From the NCBI GenBank assembly GCA_024689865.1, contig JAILDA010000096.1, forward strand, positions 1-35,633: a DNA stretch of 35,633 bases, written 5' to 3'. Below are positions 1 through 7,706 of this stretch, piece after piece (positions within the stretch are counted from its first letter, which is position 1; each line of letters begins with the position of its first letter). This stretch comes from Clostridia bacterium (GTDB lineage Bacteria; Bacillota; Clostridia; Peptostreptococcales; Anaerovoracaceae). The notes below the pieces were generated by a model. The model did not search any database. It saw only the letters and a program-made list of their open reading frames with translations, and was not told the origin of the DNA. The translations under genes and the position numbers were made by a program.

Positions 1-1287
1 ATAGTAAACGAAAAGACCGACAGCCTCTACATCAAGACTGTCGCCGACATAGTAAAGGACAGCACCATATCCGTGCAGTGCGCCCCTGACAGGGCTTCCG
101 TGGACACAGCCTGGGAGGCTCTTAAGAACGCTTCTTTCGCAAGGATACAGATCGCCGCCCCGGTGAGCCTTGTGCAGATGGAGTACATCTACCACAGCTC
201 CCCCGAAAAGATGGTGGATACCGTTGCTGATACCGTATTCTACGCAAAGAGCCTCTGCAAGGACGTGGAGTTCCTTGCTGAGGACGCAACCCGCGCAGAC
301 AAGGGCTTCCTGTATCAGATGATAGAGGCGGCTGCCGAAGCCGGAGCCACAGCCATAACTCTCTGCGACACAGCAGGCACTCTCCTTCCGGACGAGTTCG
401 CGGAATTCACCAGGGACATACTGGAGAATGCCAACACCTCCGCAGCAAGCGGCGTGATACTCGGCATCTCCTGCAGCAACGAGATGGCCCTGGCTGACGC
501 CTGCAGCATAGCGGCCCTTCGCAGTGGCGCAAGCGAGATAAAGGCCTCCGTCTACGGGAGCAGCTGCGCTTCGCTCAAGAACATAGTAAACATACTCAGC
601 GCAAGAGGCGCCGAGCTCAGCCTTTCGACCGGTGTAAGGACAGTAGAGCTCAGCAGGATATGCGCGCAGGCAGAAAGGATGTTCACCGCCACAAAGAGCA
701 GCACATCTCCCTTCGAGAACGGCGTAAAGGAAGCTCAGGAGAGCAGATACTACACCGAGGACGACGACATAGAAGCCATAATCCGTGAGACCGAGATGCT
801 CGGCTACGACCTCTCGGAAGACGACAAGGTAAAGGTATACGAAAGGTTTAAGACCATAGCGGCAAAGAAGGAAAAGGTAAGCTCCAGGGAGCTTGACGCC
901 ATAGTCGCCTCCTCCGCCATGCAGGTCCCTCCCATCTACAAGATAGAAGACTACATCATCAATTCCGGCAACACCATCTCCGCCACGGGGCACATCCGTC
1001 TCAGGAAGAACGGAGAGCTTAAAGAAAGCGTTGCCATAGGAGACGGCCCAGTTGACGCCGCCTTCCTTGCGATAGAGCAGATAGCAGGCCGCCACTACGA
1101 GCTGGACGATTTCCAGATACAGGCCGTGACCGAAGGCCGCGAGGCCATGGGCGAAGCCCTTGTAAAGCTCAGATCCAACGGCAAGCTGTACTCAGGCCGC
1201 GGAATATCCACGGACATCATAGGATCCAGCATCAGGGCCTACATCAACGCGCTCAACAAGATAGCCTATGAGGAGGAAGAAGAATGA
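1..1287 (+). CDS. 2-isopropylmalate synthase-like protein, catalytically degenerate (5' end outside window)
   Basis: The reading frame is open from base 1, so the gene starts upstream; the GTG at 73 is internal. The visible part has the second half of a HMGL-like TIM barrel (AEDATRAD and the CDTAG loop are typical of LeuA), then a linker and a C-terminal LeuA allosteric/dimer domain (about bases 900-1260, with GDGPVDAAF and STDIIGSS). In LeuA the barrel supplies an HxH metal pair, an Asn in GERAGN and an SGIHQDG motif. Here the HxH position reads SCS (469-477), the GERAGN position reads GSSCASLK (556-579) and SGIHQDG is absent. Those residues are essential in known LeuA, so I infer a pseudoenzyme that may sense a branched-chain amino acid. 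Its stop overlaps the next start as ATGA, so the two are translationally coupled. Family call is confident; function is not. Confidence 0.8.
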   Translation: MVNEKTDSLYIKTVADIVKDSTISVQCAPDRASVDTAWEALKNASFARIQIAAPVSLVQMEYIYHSSPEKMVDTVADTVFYAKSLCKDVEFLAEDATRADKGFLYQMIEAAAEAGATAITLCDTAGTLLPDEFAEFTRDILENANTSAASGVILGISCSNEMALADACSIAALRSGASEIKASVYGSSCASLKNIVNILSARGAELSLSTGVRTVELSRICAQAERMFTATKSSTSPFENGVKEAQESRYYTEDDDIEAIIRETEMLGYDLSEDDKVKVYERFKTIAAKKEKVSSRELDAIVASSAMQVPPIYKIEDYIINSGNTISATGHIRLRKNGELKESVAIGDGPVDAAFLAIEQIAGRHYELDDFQIQAVTEGREAMGEALVKLRSNGKLYSGRGISTDIIGSSIRAYINALNKIAYEEEEE

Positions 1288-3761
1288 AGCTCTCCTACTC
1301 CACAAGAGGCTGGTATTTCCTGCCGGCTTCAGAGCTTTTGGGGGCAGCTGCCGAGATGCGTTTCTCCGGCATAGAGCTCTACGACCTCCACAAGCATCCG
1401 GAGCTCTTCGAAAAAGGCGCTCCCCTGCACTCCTACAACCAGAACTCGACCGTAAGGTCTCTTCGGGACAGCGGGATAAGGATAGTATGCCTTGACACTT
1501 CCGCCGACCTTACTCAAAAGGACGCAGCGGATACCATGCGCTGGACCATAGACCTGGCCAAAAGCCTTAACGTGCGCTATGTAAGCGCCGAGGCGATGAC
1601 AGAGGACGAGCCGGCGGCAAAGGAGCTCATAGCGGAGCTCCTCAAGTATTCCGAAGGAAGCGGAGTATCCATAATAATCAAGACCAAGGGCATATATGCG
1701 GACACCGCTCGCCTTGCTCTTATGCTGGACGGCTTTGCCGACGACAGGCTGGGCGTGCTCTGGGACATGCACCACAGCTTCTGTGACCATTCCGAGAGCG
1801 CGGACACCACCATCAGGAACCTCGGCGGCTACGTAAAGCACGTCCATCTGAGGGATTCCGACAAGGACGGCCGCTACTGCATAGTAGGCGAAGGAATACT
1901 CCCCATAGAGGCCATGATGCGCGCCCTCTCCTCCATAGACTACATGGGCTACGTTTCTCTGGAATGGAAGCCGGACTGGGAGGAGGAATTCAACGACTAC
2001 ACCATAATATTCCCCCACTTCATCAGCTACATGAGCCGTTTCGGCGAGACCAGGAAGAACCGCAGGAAGCTCTACCCCAACCACGACGGCACGGGAGAGT
2101 ACATCTGGGAGAAGTACGAGCTTATAGACCTCACCTTCCCTCAGGTCCTTGACCGCGTTGCTGAGGAGTTCCCGGACCAGTACGCCTTCAAGTACACCAC
2201 CCTGGACTACACCAGGACCTATTCCGAGTTCAGGGAGGACGTGGACAACTTCGCAAGAGCCCTTGTGTCCCTCGGAGTGCGCCCCGGAAGCAAGGTGGCC
2301 ATCTGGGCGACCAACGTCCCCGCGTGGTACATAACCTTCTGGGCCACCACCAAGATAGGCGCGGTGCTCGTCACCGTGAATACGGCGTACAAGATCCACG
2401 AGGCCGAATACCTTTTCAGGCAGTCAGACACCAATACGATCGTAATGATAGAGTCCGCGCTGGACTCCGATTACAGGCAGATAATAAACGAGATATGCCC
2501 CGAGATCGCTTCCAGCAAGCCCGGAGAGCCCCTGCACTGCAAGCGTCTGCCGTTCCTCAGGAACGTCATAACCGTAGGCTACAGGGACAAGGGCTGCCTC
2601 ACCTTCGAGGAGGCCATGGAGCGCGCGCCGTCCGTCCCCAAGGCGGAGATACTGCGCATGGCGGCCAATATAAGGCCTAACGACGTGTGCAACATGCAGT
2701 ACACCTCCGGCACGACGGGCTTCCCCAAGGGCGTTATGCTGACGCACTACAACGTCGTCAACAACGGCAAGTGCATAGGAGACCGCATGGGCCTTTCCAC
2801 CGCGGACAGGATGATGATACAGGTCCCGATGTTCCACTGCTTCGGAATGGTGCTCTCCATGACGTCCTCCATGACCCACGGAGCCACCATGAGCCCAATG
2901 CCCTACTTCTCCGCAAAGGCGAGCCTCGCCTGCATAAACCAGGAGAAGATCACCTGCTTCAACGGCGTTCCGACCATGTTCATAGCGATGTTCAACCACC
3001 CGAACTACCGCAAGACGGACTTCTCGCACATGAGGACGGGAATAATGGCAGGCTCCGGCTGCCCTCCCGAGCTAATGCGCAGGGCCGCTCAGCCTGACGA
3101 GATGAACATGACAGGCATTATAAGCGTTTACGGACAGACAGAGAGCTCCCCGGGAAGCACCATGTCCTCATGGACGGACGACCTTATGCTGCGCACCGAG
3201 ACCGTCGGCTACGCCTTCCCGCACGTGGAATGCAAGGTGATAGACCCCAATACCGGAGAAGAGGTCCCGGACGGCGTGAACGGCGAGTTCTGCAGCCGCG
3301 GCTACAACACCATGAAGGGCTATTACAAGATGCCCGACGCCACCGCCGAGACCGTGGATGCTGACGGATGGCTCCACTCCGGAGACCTCTGCTGCCGCGA
3401 CAAGGACGGCAACTACCGCGTAACCGGACGCCTTAAGGACATGATAATCCGCGGCGGAGAGAATCTCTACCCCAAGGAGATAGAGGAGTTCCTATACACC
3501 CACCCTGCCGTCTCCGACGTACAGGTGATAGGCGTTCCGGACAAGAAGTACGGCGAGGAAGCCATGGCCTGCATAATCCTGAAGAAAGGCGCCGTAGCCA
3601 CCGAGGAAGAGATCAGAAAGTACTGCGTGGAAAGGCTCGCCAGGCACAAGGTGCCGAGATACATAGAATTCGTTGATTCCTTCCCCATGAACGCCGCTGG
3701 CAAGATACAGAAGTTCAAGATGCGCGAAGAAGCCGTAAAGAAACTGGGATTGGAGAATTAA
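1284..3761 (+). CDS. Fusion: TIM-barrel sugar-phosphate isomerase/epimerase-like domain + AMP-forming acyl-CoA ligase
   Basis: The 825-aa product has two parts. Residues about 1-255 resemble the AP-endonuclease-2/xylose-isomerase-like TIM barrel (YSTRGWYF start, WDMHHS, HVHLRDSD, GEGILP, SLEWKPDWEEE); conserved His, Asp and Glu suggest a metal site. Residues about 275-825 are a complete ANL-superfamily adenylating enzyme: A3 loop YTSGTTGFPKG near 473, YGQTE, HSGDL, GRLKDMIIRGGENLYP hinge, and the adenylation Lys in NAAGK at 807. The ligase resembles medium/long-chain fatty-acyl-CoA synthetases. No stop or frameshift separates the halves. The ATG lies 3 nt before the upstream stop with AGGAGGA at 1271. 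Co-transcription with the LeuA-like protein suggests branched-chain carbon, but the substrate of either half is unknown. Confidence 0.85.
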   Translation: MKLSYSTRGWYFLPASELLGAAAEMRFSGIELYDLHKHPELFEKGAPLHSYNQNSTVRSLRDSGIRIVCLDTSADLTQKDAADTMRWTIDLAKSLNVRYVSAEAMTEDEPAAKELIAELLKYSEGSGVSIIIKTKGIYADTARLALMLDGFADDRLGVLWDMHHSFCDHSESADTTIRNLGGYVKHVHLRDSDKDGRYCIVGEGILPIEAMMRALSSIDYMGYVSLEWKPDWEEEFNDYTIIFPHFISYMSRFGETRKNRRKLYPNHDGTGEYIWEKYELIDLTFPQVLDRVAEEFPDQYAFKYTTLDYTRTYSEFREDVDNFARALVSLGVRPGSKVAIWATNVPAWYITFWATTKIGAVLVTVNTAYKIHEAEYLFRQSDTNTIVMIESALDSDYRQIINEICPEIASSKPGEPLHCKRLPFLRNVITVGYRDKGCLTFEEAMERAPSVPKAEILRMAANIRPNDVCNMQYTSGTTGFPKGVMLTHYNVVNNGKCIGDRMGLSTADRMMIQVPMFHCFGMVLSMTSSMTHGATMSPMPYFSAKASLACINQEKITCFNGVPTMFIAMFNHPNYRKTDFSHMRTGIMAGSGCPPELMRRAAQPDEMNMTGIISVYGQTESSPGSTMSSWTDDLMLRTETVGYAFPHVECKVIDPNTGEEVPDGVNGEFCSRGYNTMKGYYKMPDATAETVDADGWLHSGDLCCRDKDGNYRVTGRLKDMIIRGGENLYPKEIEEFLYTHPAVSDVQVIGVPDKKYGEEAMACIILKKGAVATEEEIRKYCVERLARHKVPRYIEFVDSFPMNAAGKIQKFKMREEAVKKLGLEN

Positions 3762-4031
3762 ATGAGATCTTTATTCAGGCCTCTTACTAAAAGAGACGCC
3801 GTGATCGCATCGGTGATAGTCGGGATAGCAATTGTCTTTTTGGCGGTAAACCTGATAAAGGACATTGTTGCCGGGCTTCCCTTTGATGATCTTAAGAACG
3901 ACATCATCCTGCTGGCGTTCGCCGGATTCCTTGAGAGCGGAATGCTGACCATAGCCATCTCAAAAGACAAAGAGGAAAAGGAAGAAGCCGAAGAGATAAC
4001 AGACGGATCCGATGAGGATGCTCAGGAATGA
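3762..4031 (+). CDS. Small two-helix membrane protein
   Basis: This 89-aa protein starts on the base after the upstream stop, with GGAG at 3752-3755. After a short basic N-terminus ending in TKRDA it has one clear hydrophobic helix (about residues 14-35) and a weaker second one (about 46-65), then a very acidic, Lys/Glu-rich tail of about 22 residues. The LTKRDA-then-helix opening and overall plan match the protein at 4587-4952, so the two look like paralogs separated by a nitroreductase gene. I recognise no family. A membrane location is inferred from hydropathy; the function is unknown. Confidence 0.65.
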   Translation: MRSLFRPLTKRDAVIASVIVGIAIVFLAVNLIKDIVAGLPFDDLKNDIILLAFAGFLESGMLTIAISKDKEEKEEAEEITDGSDEDAQE

Positions 4032-4046
4032 TACAAGGAGGACAAG

Positions 4047-4574
4047 ATGGAATTCAAGGAACTGATATTCGCAAGAAACAGCATCAGAGCTTATGAGTCC
4101 GCCATACCGCACGACGATCTTGAAGCCGTGCTCAAGGCAGCTCAGCGCGCGCCGTCCTGGAAGAACCAGCAGACATCCAGGTGCTACGCCATAGAGTCCC
4201 CGGAAATGCTGGAGAGCTTCAGAGAAGCAGTGCTTCCGCCCTTCAACGCCAAGAACGCCGCCAACGCCGCACTCATAGTCACCACCTACGTAAAGGGAGT
4301 TGTAGGCTTCAACGACGACGGCCCCGCAAACGAGGTCGGGAACGGCTGGGGAGCCTACGATCTGGGTCTCCACGATGCCTTCCTCATCCTTGCGGCAAGC
4401 GATCTCGGCTATGATACCCTGATAATGGGCATACGCGACGGCTCAGCCATAAGGGAAAAGCTCGGCATCCCCGAGAACGAACAGATAATGTCGGTAATAG
4501 CAATAGGAAAAAGAGCCAGGGACGCTTCTCCCCGGCCAAGAAAAGAACTTGAAGAAGTAACGAAGTTCTTCTGA
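4047..4574 (+). CDS. Nitroreductase-family FMN oxidoreductase
   Basis: The 175-aa product opens with FARNSIRAY, the FMN-phosphate-binding RxSxRxY signature of the nitroreductase fold. RAPSWKNQQ and a C-terminal segment (DTLIMGIRDG, then IAIGKRA) match short single-domain family members. Such proteins bind FMN as dimers and reduce quinones, nitro compounds or flavins with NAD(P)H; the natural substrate here cannot be read from sequence. AAGGAGG sits just before the ATG. The gene lies 15 nt after one small membrane protein and 12 nt before its paralog, so the three probably form one operon with the ligase upstream. It may be a redox partner for the membrane pair, but that is only inferred from position. 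Confidence 0.85.
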   Translation: MEFKELIFARNSIRAYESAIPHDDLEAVLKAAQRAPSWKNQQTSRCYAIESPEMLESFREAVLPPFNAKNAANAALIVTTYVKGVVGFNDDGPANEVGNGWGAYDLGLHDAFLILAASDLGYDTLIMGIRDGSAIREKLGIPENEQIMSVIAIGKRARDASPRPRKELEEVTKFF

Positions 4575-4586
4575 AGGAGGTAGAAC

Positions 4587-4952
4587 ATGTTTCCGTTTGG
4601 GATCGGAGGCAAGAATCTTTCAAAAAGAGATGCAGGCATAGCAGCCATAGTATTTGCCGCCCTGCTTATATTCCTGATCGTCGATATGATCAAGAGGATA
4701 CGCAACGGTGAACAGCTCCAGGACATGGTCGGTCACATAATCGTTACCGTAGGTATCGCCGTAATAGTATGGGGCATGATAGCGCACATCCTGACCAAAC
4801 AGCCGGAAGAAGCTCCCGAAGAGCAGGCACAGCTGCCCGAAGGCCCTGTAGAAGAGGCCGAAGAGGAGTTTACCGAGGGTCTTTCCGAGGAGTTCGAGGG
4901 AGACCAGGACGGTGAATGCGACGATGCCGAAGGTGACGGCGGAAGCGAGTAG
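4587..4952 (+). CDS. Small two-helix membrane protein with acidic tail (paralog of 3762-4031)
   Basis: This 121-aa protein has LSKRDA followed by a hydrophobic helix (about residues 15-35), a short charged loop, a second helix (about 47-68) and a long tail rich in Glu, Asp and Pro. The KRDA-helix plan repeats the protein 550 bases upstream, which points to duplication and divergence. GGAGG precedes the ATG. It is the last gene before the promoter and T-box leader. I see no clear terminator between its stop and that promoter, so some readthrough into the leader is possible. No known family is recognised; the highly acidic tail would face the cytoplasm or outside depending on topology. Confidence 0.65.
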   Translation: MFPFGIGGKNLSKRDAGIAAIVFAALLIFLIVDMIKRIRNGEQLQDMVGHIIVTVGIAVIVWGMIAHILTKQPEEAPEEQAQLPEGPVEEAEEEFTEGLSEEFEGDQDGECDDAEGDGGSE

Positions 4953-4972
4953 AGGCTGCGGCAAAATTGTTG

Positions 4973-5001
4973 TTGACAAACAGTTTTTCCGGTGCTAATA
5001 T
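4973..5001 (+). promoter_or_regulatory. Sigma-A-type promoter for the T-box transcript
   Basis: A perfect -35 TTGACA (4973-4978) is followed after 17 bases by TAATAT (4996-5001), preceded by TGC, which makes an extended -10. Transcription would begin near 5008, just ahead of the T-box leader. This is the strongest promoter-like sequence in the first 15 kb. Confidence 0.8.
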
Positions 5002-5030
5002 TGTGGAAAATCTCAAATATCAAAGGCTGT

Positions 5031-5295
5031 GACGAGGACGGCCGGAGAACCCTTTTCTAAAGAGAGTTGGCGGTAGCTGCAAGCCATCGAAAAGATCTCC
5101 AACGGCCCATCACCTCCGAGCCGGAGGACCGAAAGGACTGTCACCTATTAGGCTCCTTCCGTGAGGCTGCGTTAATGCACAGGGGTTGATGGACCCCGTT
5201 GAGGGGCCGCTTTAAAAGCGGCAAATTGAGTGGTACCGCGGGTGTATTATACGCTCGTCTCAATGTGTTTATCATATTGGGACGGGCGTTTTTTT
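5031..5295 (+). ncRNA. T-box riboswitch leader (likely tRNA-Ile responsive)
   Basis: All T-box landmarks are present. Stem I starts with GACGAGGAC at 5031, has helix strands GGAGA (5044-5048)/TCTCC (5096-5100) and CTTTTC (5052-5057)/GAAAAG (5089-5094), and carries the AGAGAG bulge and GGTAGCTGCAA distal motif (5061-5082). The conserved T-box core AGTGGTACCGCGG follows near 5229-5241, then the terminator. The tRNA-end-binding TGGT (5231-5234) implies discriminator base A. If GGCC (5040-5043) pairs with GGCC (5104-5107) and GAGG with CCTC (5113-5116), the specifier-loop 3' strand exposes ATC at 5109-5111, an isoleucine codon followed by A. This fits the downstream branched-chain genes. The T-box call is firm; the specifier is my best manual folding. 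Confidence 0.9.
5251..5295 (+). terminator. T-box-controlled intrinsic terminator
   Basis: Arms ACGCTCGTCTCAAT (5251-5264) and ATTGGGACGGGCGT (5276-5289) pair with a few G-U pairs and are followed by a run of seven T. It competes with the antiterminator that forms around the T-box core when uncharged tRNA binds. Confidence 0.9.
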
Positions 5296-5340
5296 GCAGG
5301 TCCATCGCTGCAGCGCCCATGATCTATAAGGAGAACAGAA

Positions 5341-7611
5341 ATGACAGCACAGACAGACGGAAACCTGATGGAGGTAGCTCAGCGCATAAAGGAGATGCGC
5401 GAGATAATGGGCTTCTCCACCGCTGAGATGGCAGAAAAGTCGGAGGTATCCGAGGAACAGTACCTGCTCTACGAATCCGGCACGGTGGACCTCCCATTCA
5501 CCTTCATACACAAGTGCGCCCTGGCCTACGGCGTAGGCATGGCGGACCTTCTTGAAGGACGCAGCGCCAAGCTCTCCACCTACACCGTCACCCGCAAGGG
5601 ACACGGCGTAGATACTGCAAAGGAAGACGGCATAATGATACAGAACATGGCGCCCTGGTTCGTAAACAAGCTGGCGGAGCCCTACTACGTCACCTACCAG
5701 TACAGCGAAGATCTTCAGAACAAGCCCATCCACACCACCAAGCACTCCGGCCAGGAGTTCGACTTCGTAGTGAGCGGGCGCCTCAAGATCCAGATAGGCG
5801 ACAACGTTGAGTACCTATCCGAGGGCGACAGCATATTCTACAACAGTTCCCTGCCCCACGGCATGATAGCCGTCGACGGCCGCGACTGCGTGTTCATAGC
5901 GATAATACTCGCGGGCAGCAACAACGTTAAGGAGACCGTCATCCGCGACACCCTTATCCCGTCCAAGATACAGAGCAGAAAGCTTGCGATAGACAACTTC
6001 GTGGAGACCGAGACCGACGAGAACGGTCTGCTTACGAAGATCACCTTCAAGAACGAGGACAAGTTCAACTTCGCCTTCGACATAGTGGACGCCATCTCCA
6101 AGCGCGAGGCAGACAAGCTGGCCATGATCCACATAGACAAGCACGGCGTGGAGAGGAAGTTCACCTTCCGCCAGATGAAGAGAGCCTCAGCCCAGTGCGC
6201 AAACTACTTCAAGTCTTTGGGCATCAAAAAAGGCGACAAGGTGATGCTGGTGCTTAAGCGCCACTACCAGTTCTGGTTCTCCATGCTGGCTCTGCACAAG
6301 CTGGGCGCCATAGCGATCCCCGCGACCAGCCAGCTGCAGGCTCACGACTTTGAATACAGGTTCCAGAAGGCAGGAGTAAAGGCGATAATCGCCACCATTG
6401 ACGACAACGTTCCGCAGCACGTGGAAGAAGCGCAGAAGACCTGCCCCGAGCTTGAACTCAAGATACTCGTAGGCGGAGACCGCGAGGGATGGAGGAACTT
6501 CGACGAGGAGTACGGCCTTTACAGCGCTCACTTCTACAGGACAGAAGACACCCCATGCGGAGACGACTCCATGGTAATGTTCTTCAGCTCCGGCACCACC
6601 GGTTATCCCAAGATTGCGGATCATTCATACAAGTACGCCCTGGGACATTACCACACCGCAAAGTACTGGCACGGAGCCTACGAGGACGGCCTGCACTTCA
6701 CCATATCCGAGACCGGCTGGGGCAAGTCCCTGTGGGGCAAGTTCTACGGACAGTGGATGCAGGAATGCGCCGTATTCGTGTACGATTTCGACCGATTCAA
6801 GGCGGAAGAGATACTACCGATGTTCAAGAAGTACAACATAAAGACCTTCTGCGCGCCTCCCACCATGCTCAGGATGCTCATAAGAGAAGACATCTCCAAG
6901 TACGACCTCTCCTCCATAGTCCACATGACCACGGCGGGCGAAGCGCTCAACCCGGAGGTCTACAAGCTCTTTGAAAAGGCCACCGGCCTGCAGATAATGG
7001 AGGGCTACGGCCAGACCGAGACCACGCTTACAATAGGAAACTTGATCGGCGGGACCCACAAGCTGGGATCCATGGGCAAGCCCACCCCGCTGTACGACGT
7101 GCACATACTGGACCACGACGGAAACGAGGCTCCCGTAGGAGAGCCGGGCGAGATCTGCATCAATACGCAGAACGGCGTCCCCTGCGGCCTGTTCAAGGGC
7201 TACTACAGGGACGAGGAAGCCACCAGAAAGGCATGGCACGACGGCTGGTACCACACCGGCGACGTGGCGTGGAGGGACGAGGACGGTTTCTTCAACTTCG
7301 TGGGACGCGTTGACGACGTGATCAAATCCTCCGGCTACCGCATAGGACCGTTCGAGATCGAAAGCGTCATAATGGAGCTCCCGTACGTTCTGGAATGCGG
7401 CGTATGCCCTGCCCCGGACGAGGTCCGCGGCCAGGTGGTAAAGGCCTGCATAGTGCTCGTAAAAGGGACCGAGCCTACAGAAGAGCTCAAGAAGGAGATC
7501 CAGAACTACGTTAAGACCCACACCGCGCCTTACAAGTATCCGCGCATAGTGGAGTTCCGCGAATCTCTGCCCAAGACCATAAGCGGAAAGATACAGAGGA
7601 ATCTGCTGTAA
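5341..7611 (+). CDS. HTH-cupin-acyl-CoA ligase fusion (AMP-forming), copy 1
   Basis: The 756-aa product has three modules. Residues about 9-63 are an XRE-type helix-turn-helix. Residues about 100-195 are a cupin (HSGQEFDFV, then GDSIFYNSSLPHGMIA). Residues about 225-756 are an adenylating ligase with SSGTTGYPKIADH near 416, WGKSLWGKFYG, GYGQTE, HTGDVAWRDEDG, SSGYRIGPFEIES and the adenylation Lys750. PKIADH in place of PKG resembles medium-chain/branched-chain acyl-CoA synthetases (human ACSM group, methanogen 2-methylbutyryl-CoA synthetase). It is the first gene under the T-box, with AAGGAG before the ATG. HTH-cupin proteins are normally separate regulators, so this could be an enzyme that also binds DNA, or a chimera in which the HTH only scaffolds. 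I infer activation of 2-methylbutyrate, isobutyrate or isovalerate; aryl acids are the alternative. Confidence 0.88.
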   Translation: MTAQTDGNLMEVAQRIKEMREIMGFSTAEMAEKSEVSEEQYLLYESGTVDLPFTFIHKCALAYGVGMADLLEGRSAKLSTYTVTRKGHGVDTAKEDGIMIQNMAPWFVNKLAEPYYVTYQYSEDLQNKPIHTTKHSGQEFDFVVSGRLKIQIGDNVEYLSEGDSIFYNSSLPHGMIAVDGRDCVFIAIILAGSNNVKETVIRDTLIPSKIQSRKLAIDNFVETETDENGLLTKITFKNEDKFNFAFDIVDAISKREADKLAMIHIDKHGVERKFTFRQMKRASAQCANYFKSLGIKKGDKVMLVLKRHYQFWFSMLALHKLGAIAIPATSQLQAHDFEYRFQKAGVKAIIATIDDNVPQHVEEAQKTCPELELKILVGGDREGWRNFDEEYGLYSAHFYRTEDTPCGDDSMVMFFSSGTTGYPKIADHSYKYALGHYHTAKYWHGAYEDGLHFTISETGWGKSLWGKFYGQWMQECAVFVYDFDRFKAEEILPMFKKYNIKTFCAPPTMLRMLIREDISKYDLSSIVHMTTAGEALNPEVYKLFEKATGLQIMEGYGQTETTLTIGNLIGGTHKLGSMGKPTPLYDVHILDHDGNEAPVGEPGEICINTQNGVPCGLFKGYYRDEEATRKAWHDGWYHTGDVAWRDEDGFFNFVGRVDDVIKSSGYRIGPFEIESVIMELPYVLECGVCPAPDEVRGQVVKACIVLVKGTEPTEELKKEIQNYVKTHTAPYKYPRIVEFRESLPKTISGKIQRNLL

Positions 7612-7640
7612 AACTTGTCGCGGAGAACAAAAAACTCTTC

Positions 7641-7706
7641 CAATTATTTGTGTATTAATATATAATACATATTTAATATTACAATTCACAAATTGGAGAT
7701 TATCAT
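7641..7706 (+). promoter_or_regulatory. Probable secondary promoter with flanking inverted repeat
   Basis: The 95-base gap between the two ligase genes is very AT-rich and holds a perfect TATAAT (7661-7666); the -35 at 17-base spacing is poor. Half-sites CAATT..TGTG (7641-7652, interrupted by ATT) and CACAAATTG (7687-7695) flank the -10 as an imperfect inverted repeat. This is a plausible operator for an HTH protein such as the flanking fusion genes. A GGAG ribosome binding site lies at 7695-7698. Confidence 0.5.

Noticed and set aside
4953-5340. A small gene in the leader region (open frames such as 5199-5426)
   Set aside because: The segment is fully explained by the promoter and T-box; the frame has no ribosome binding site and runs into the ligase gene out of frame.
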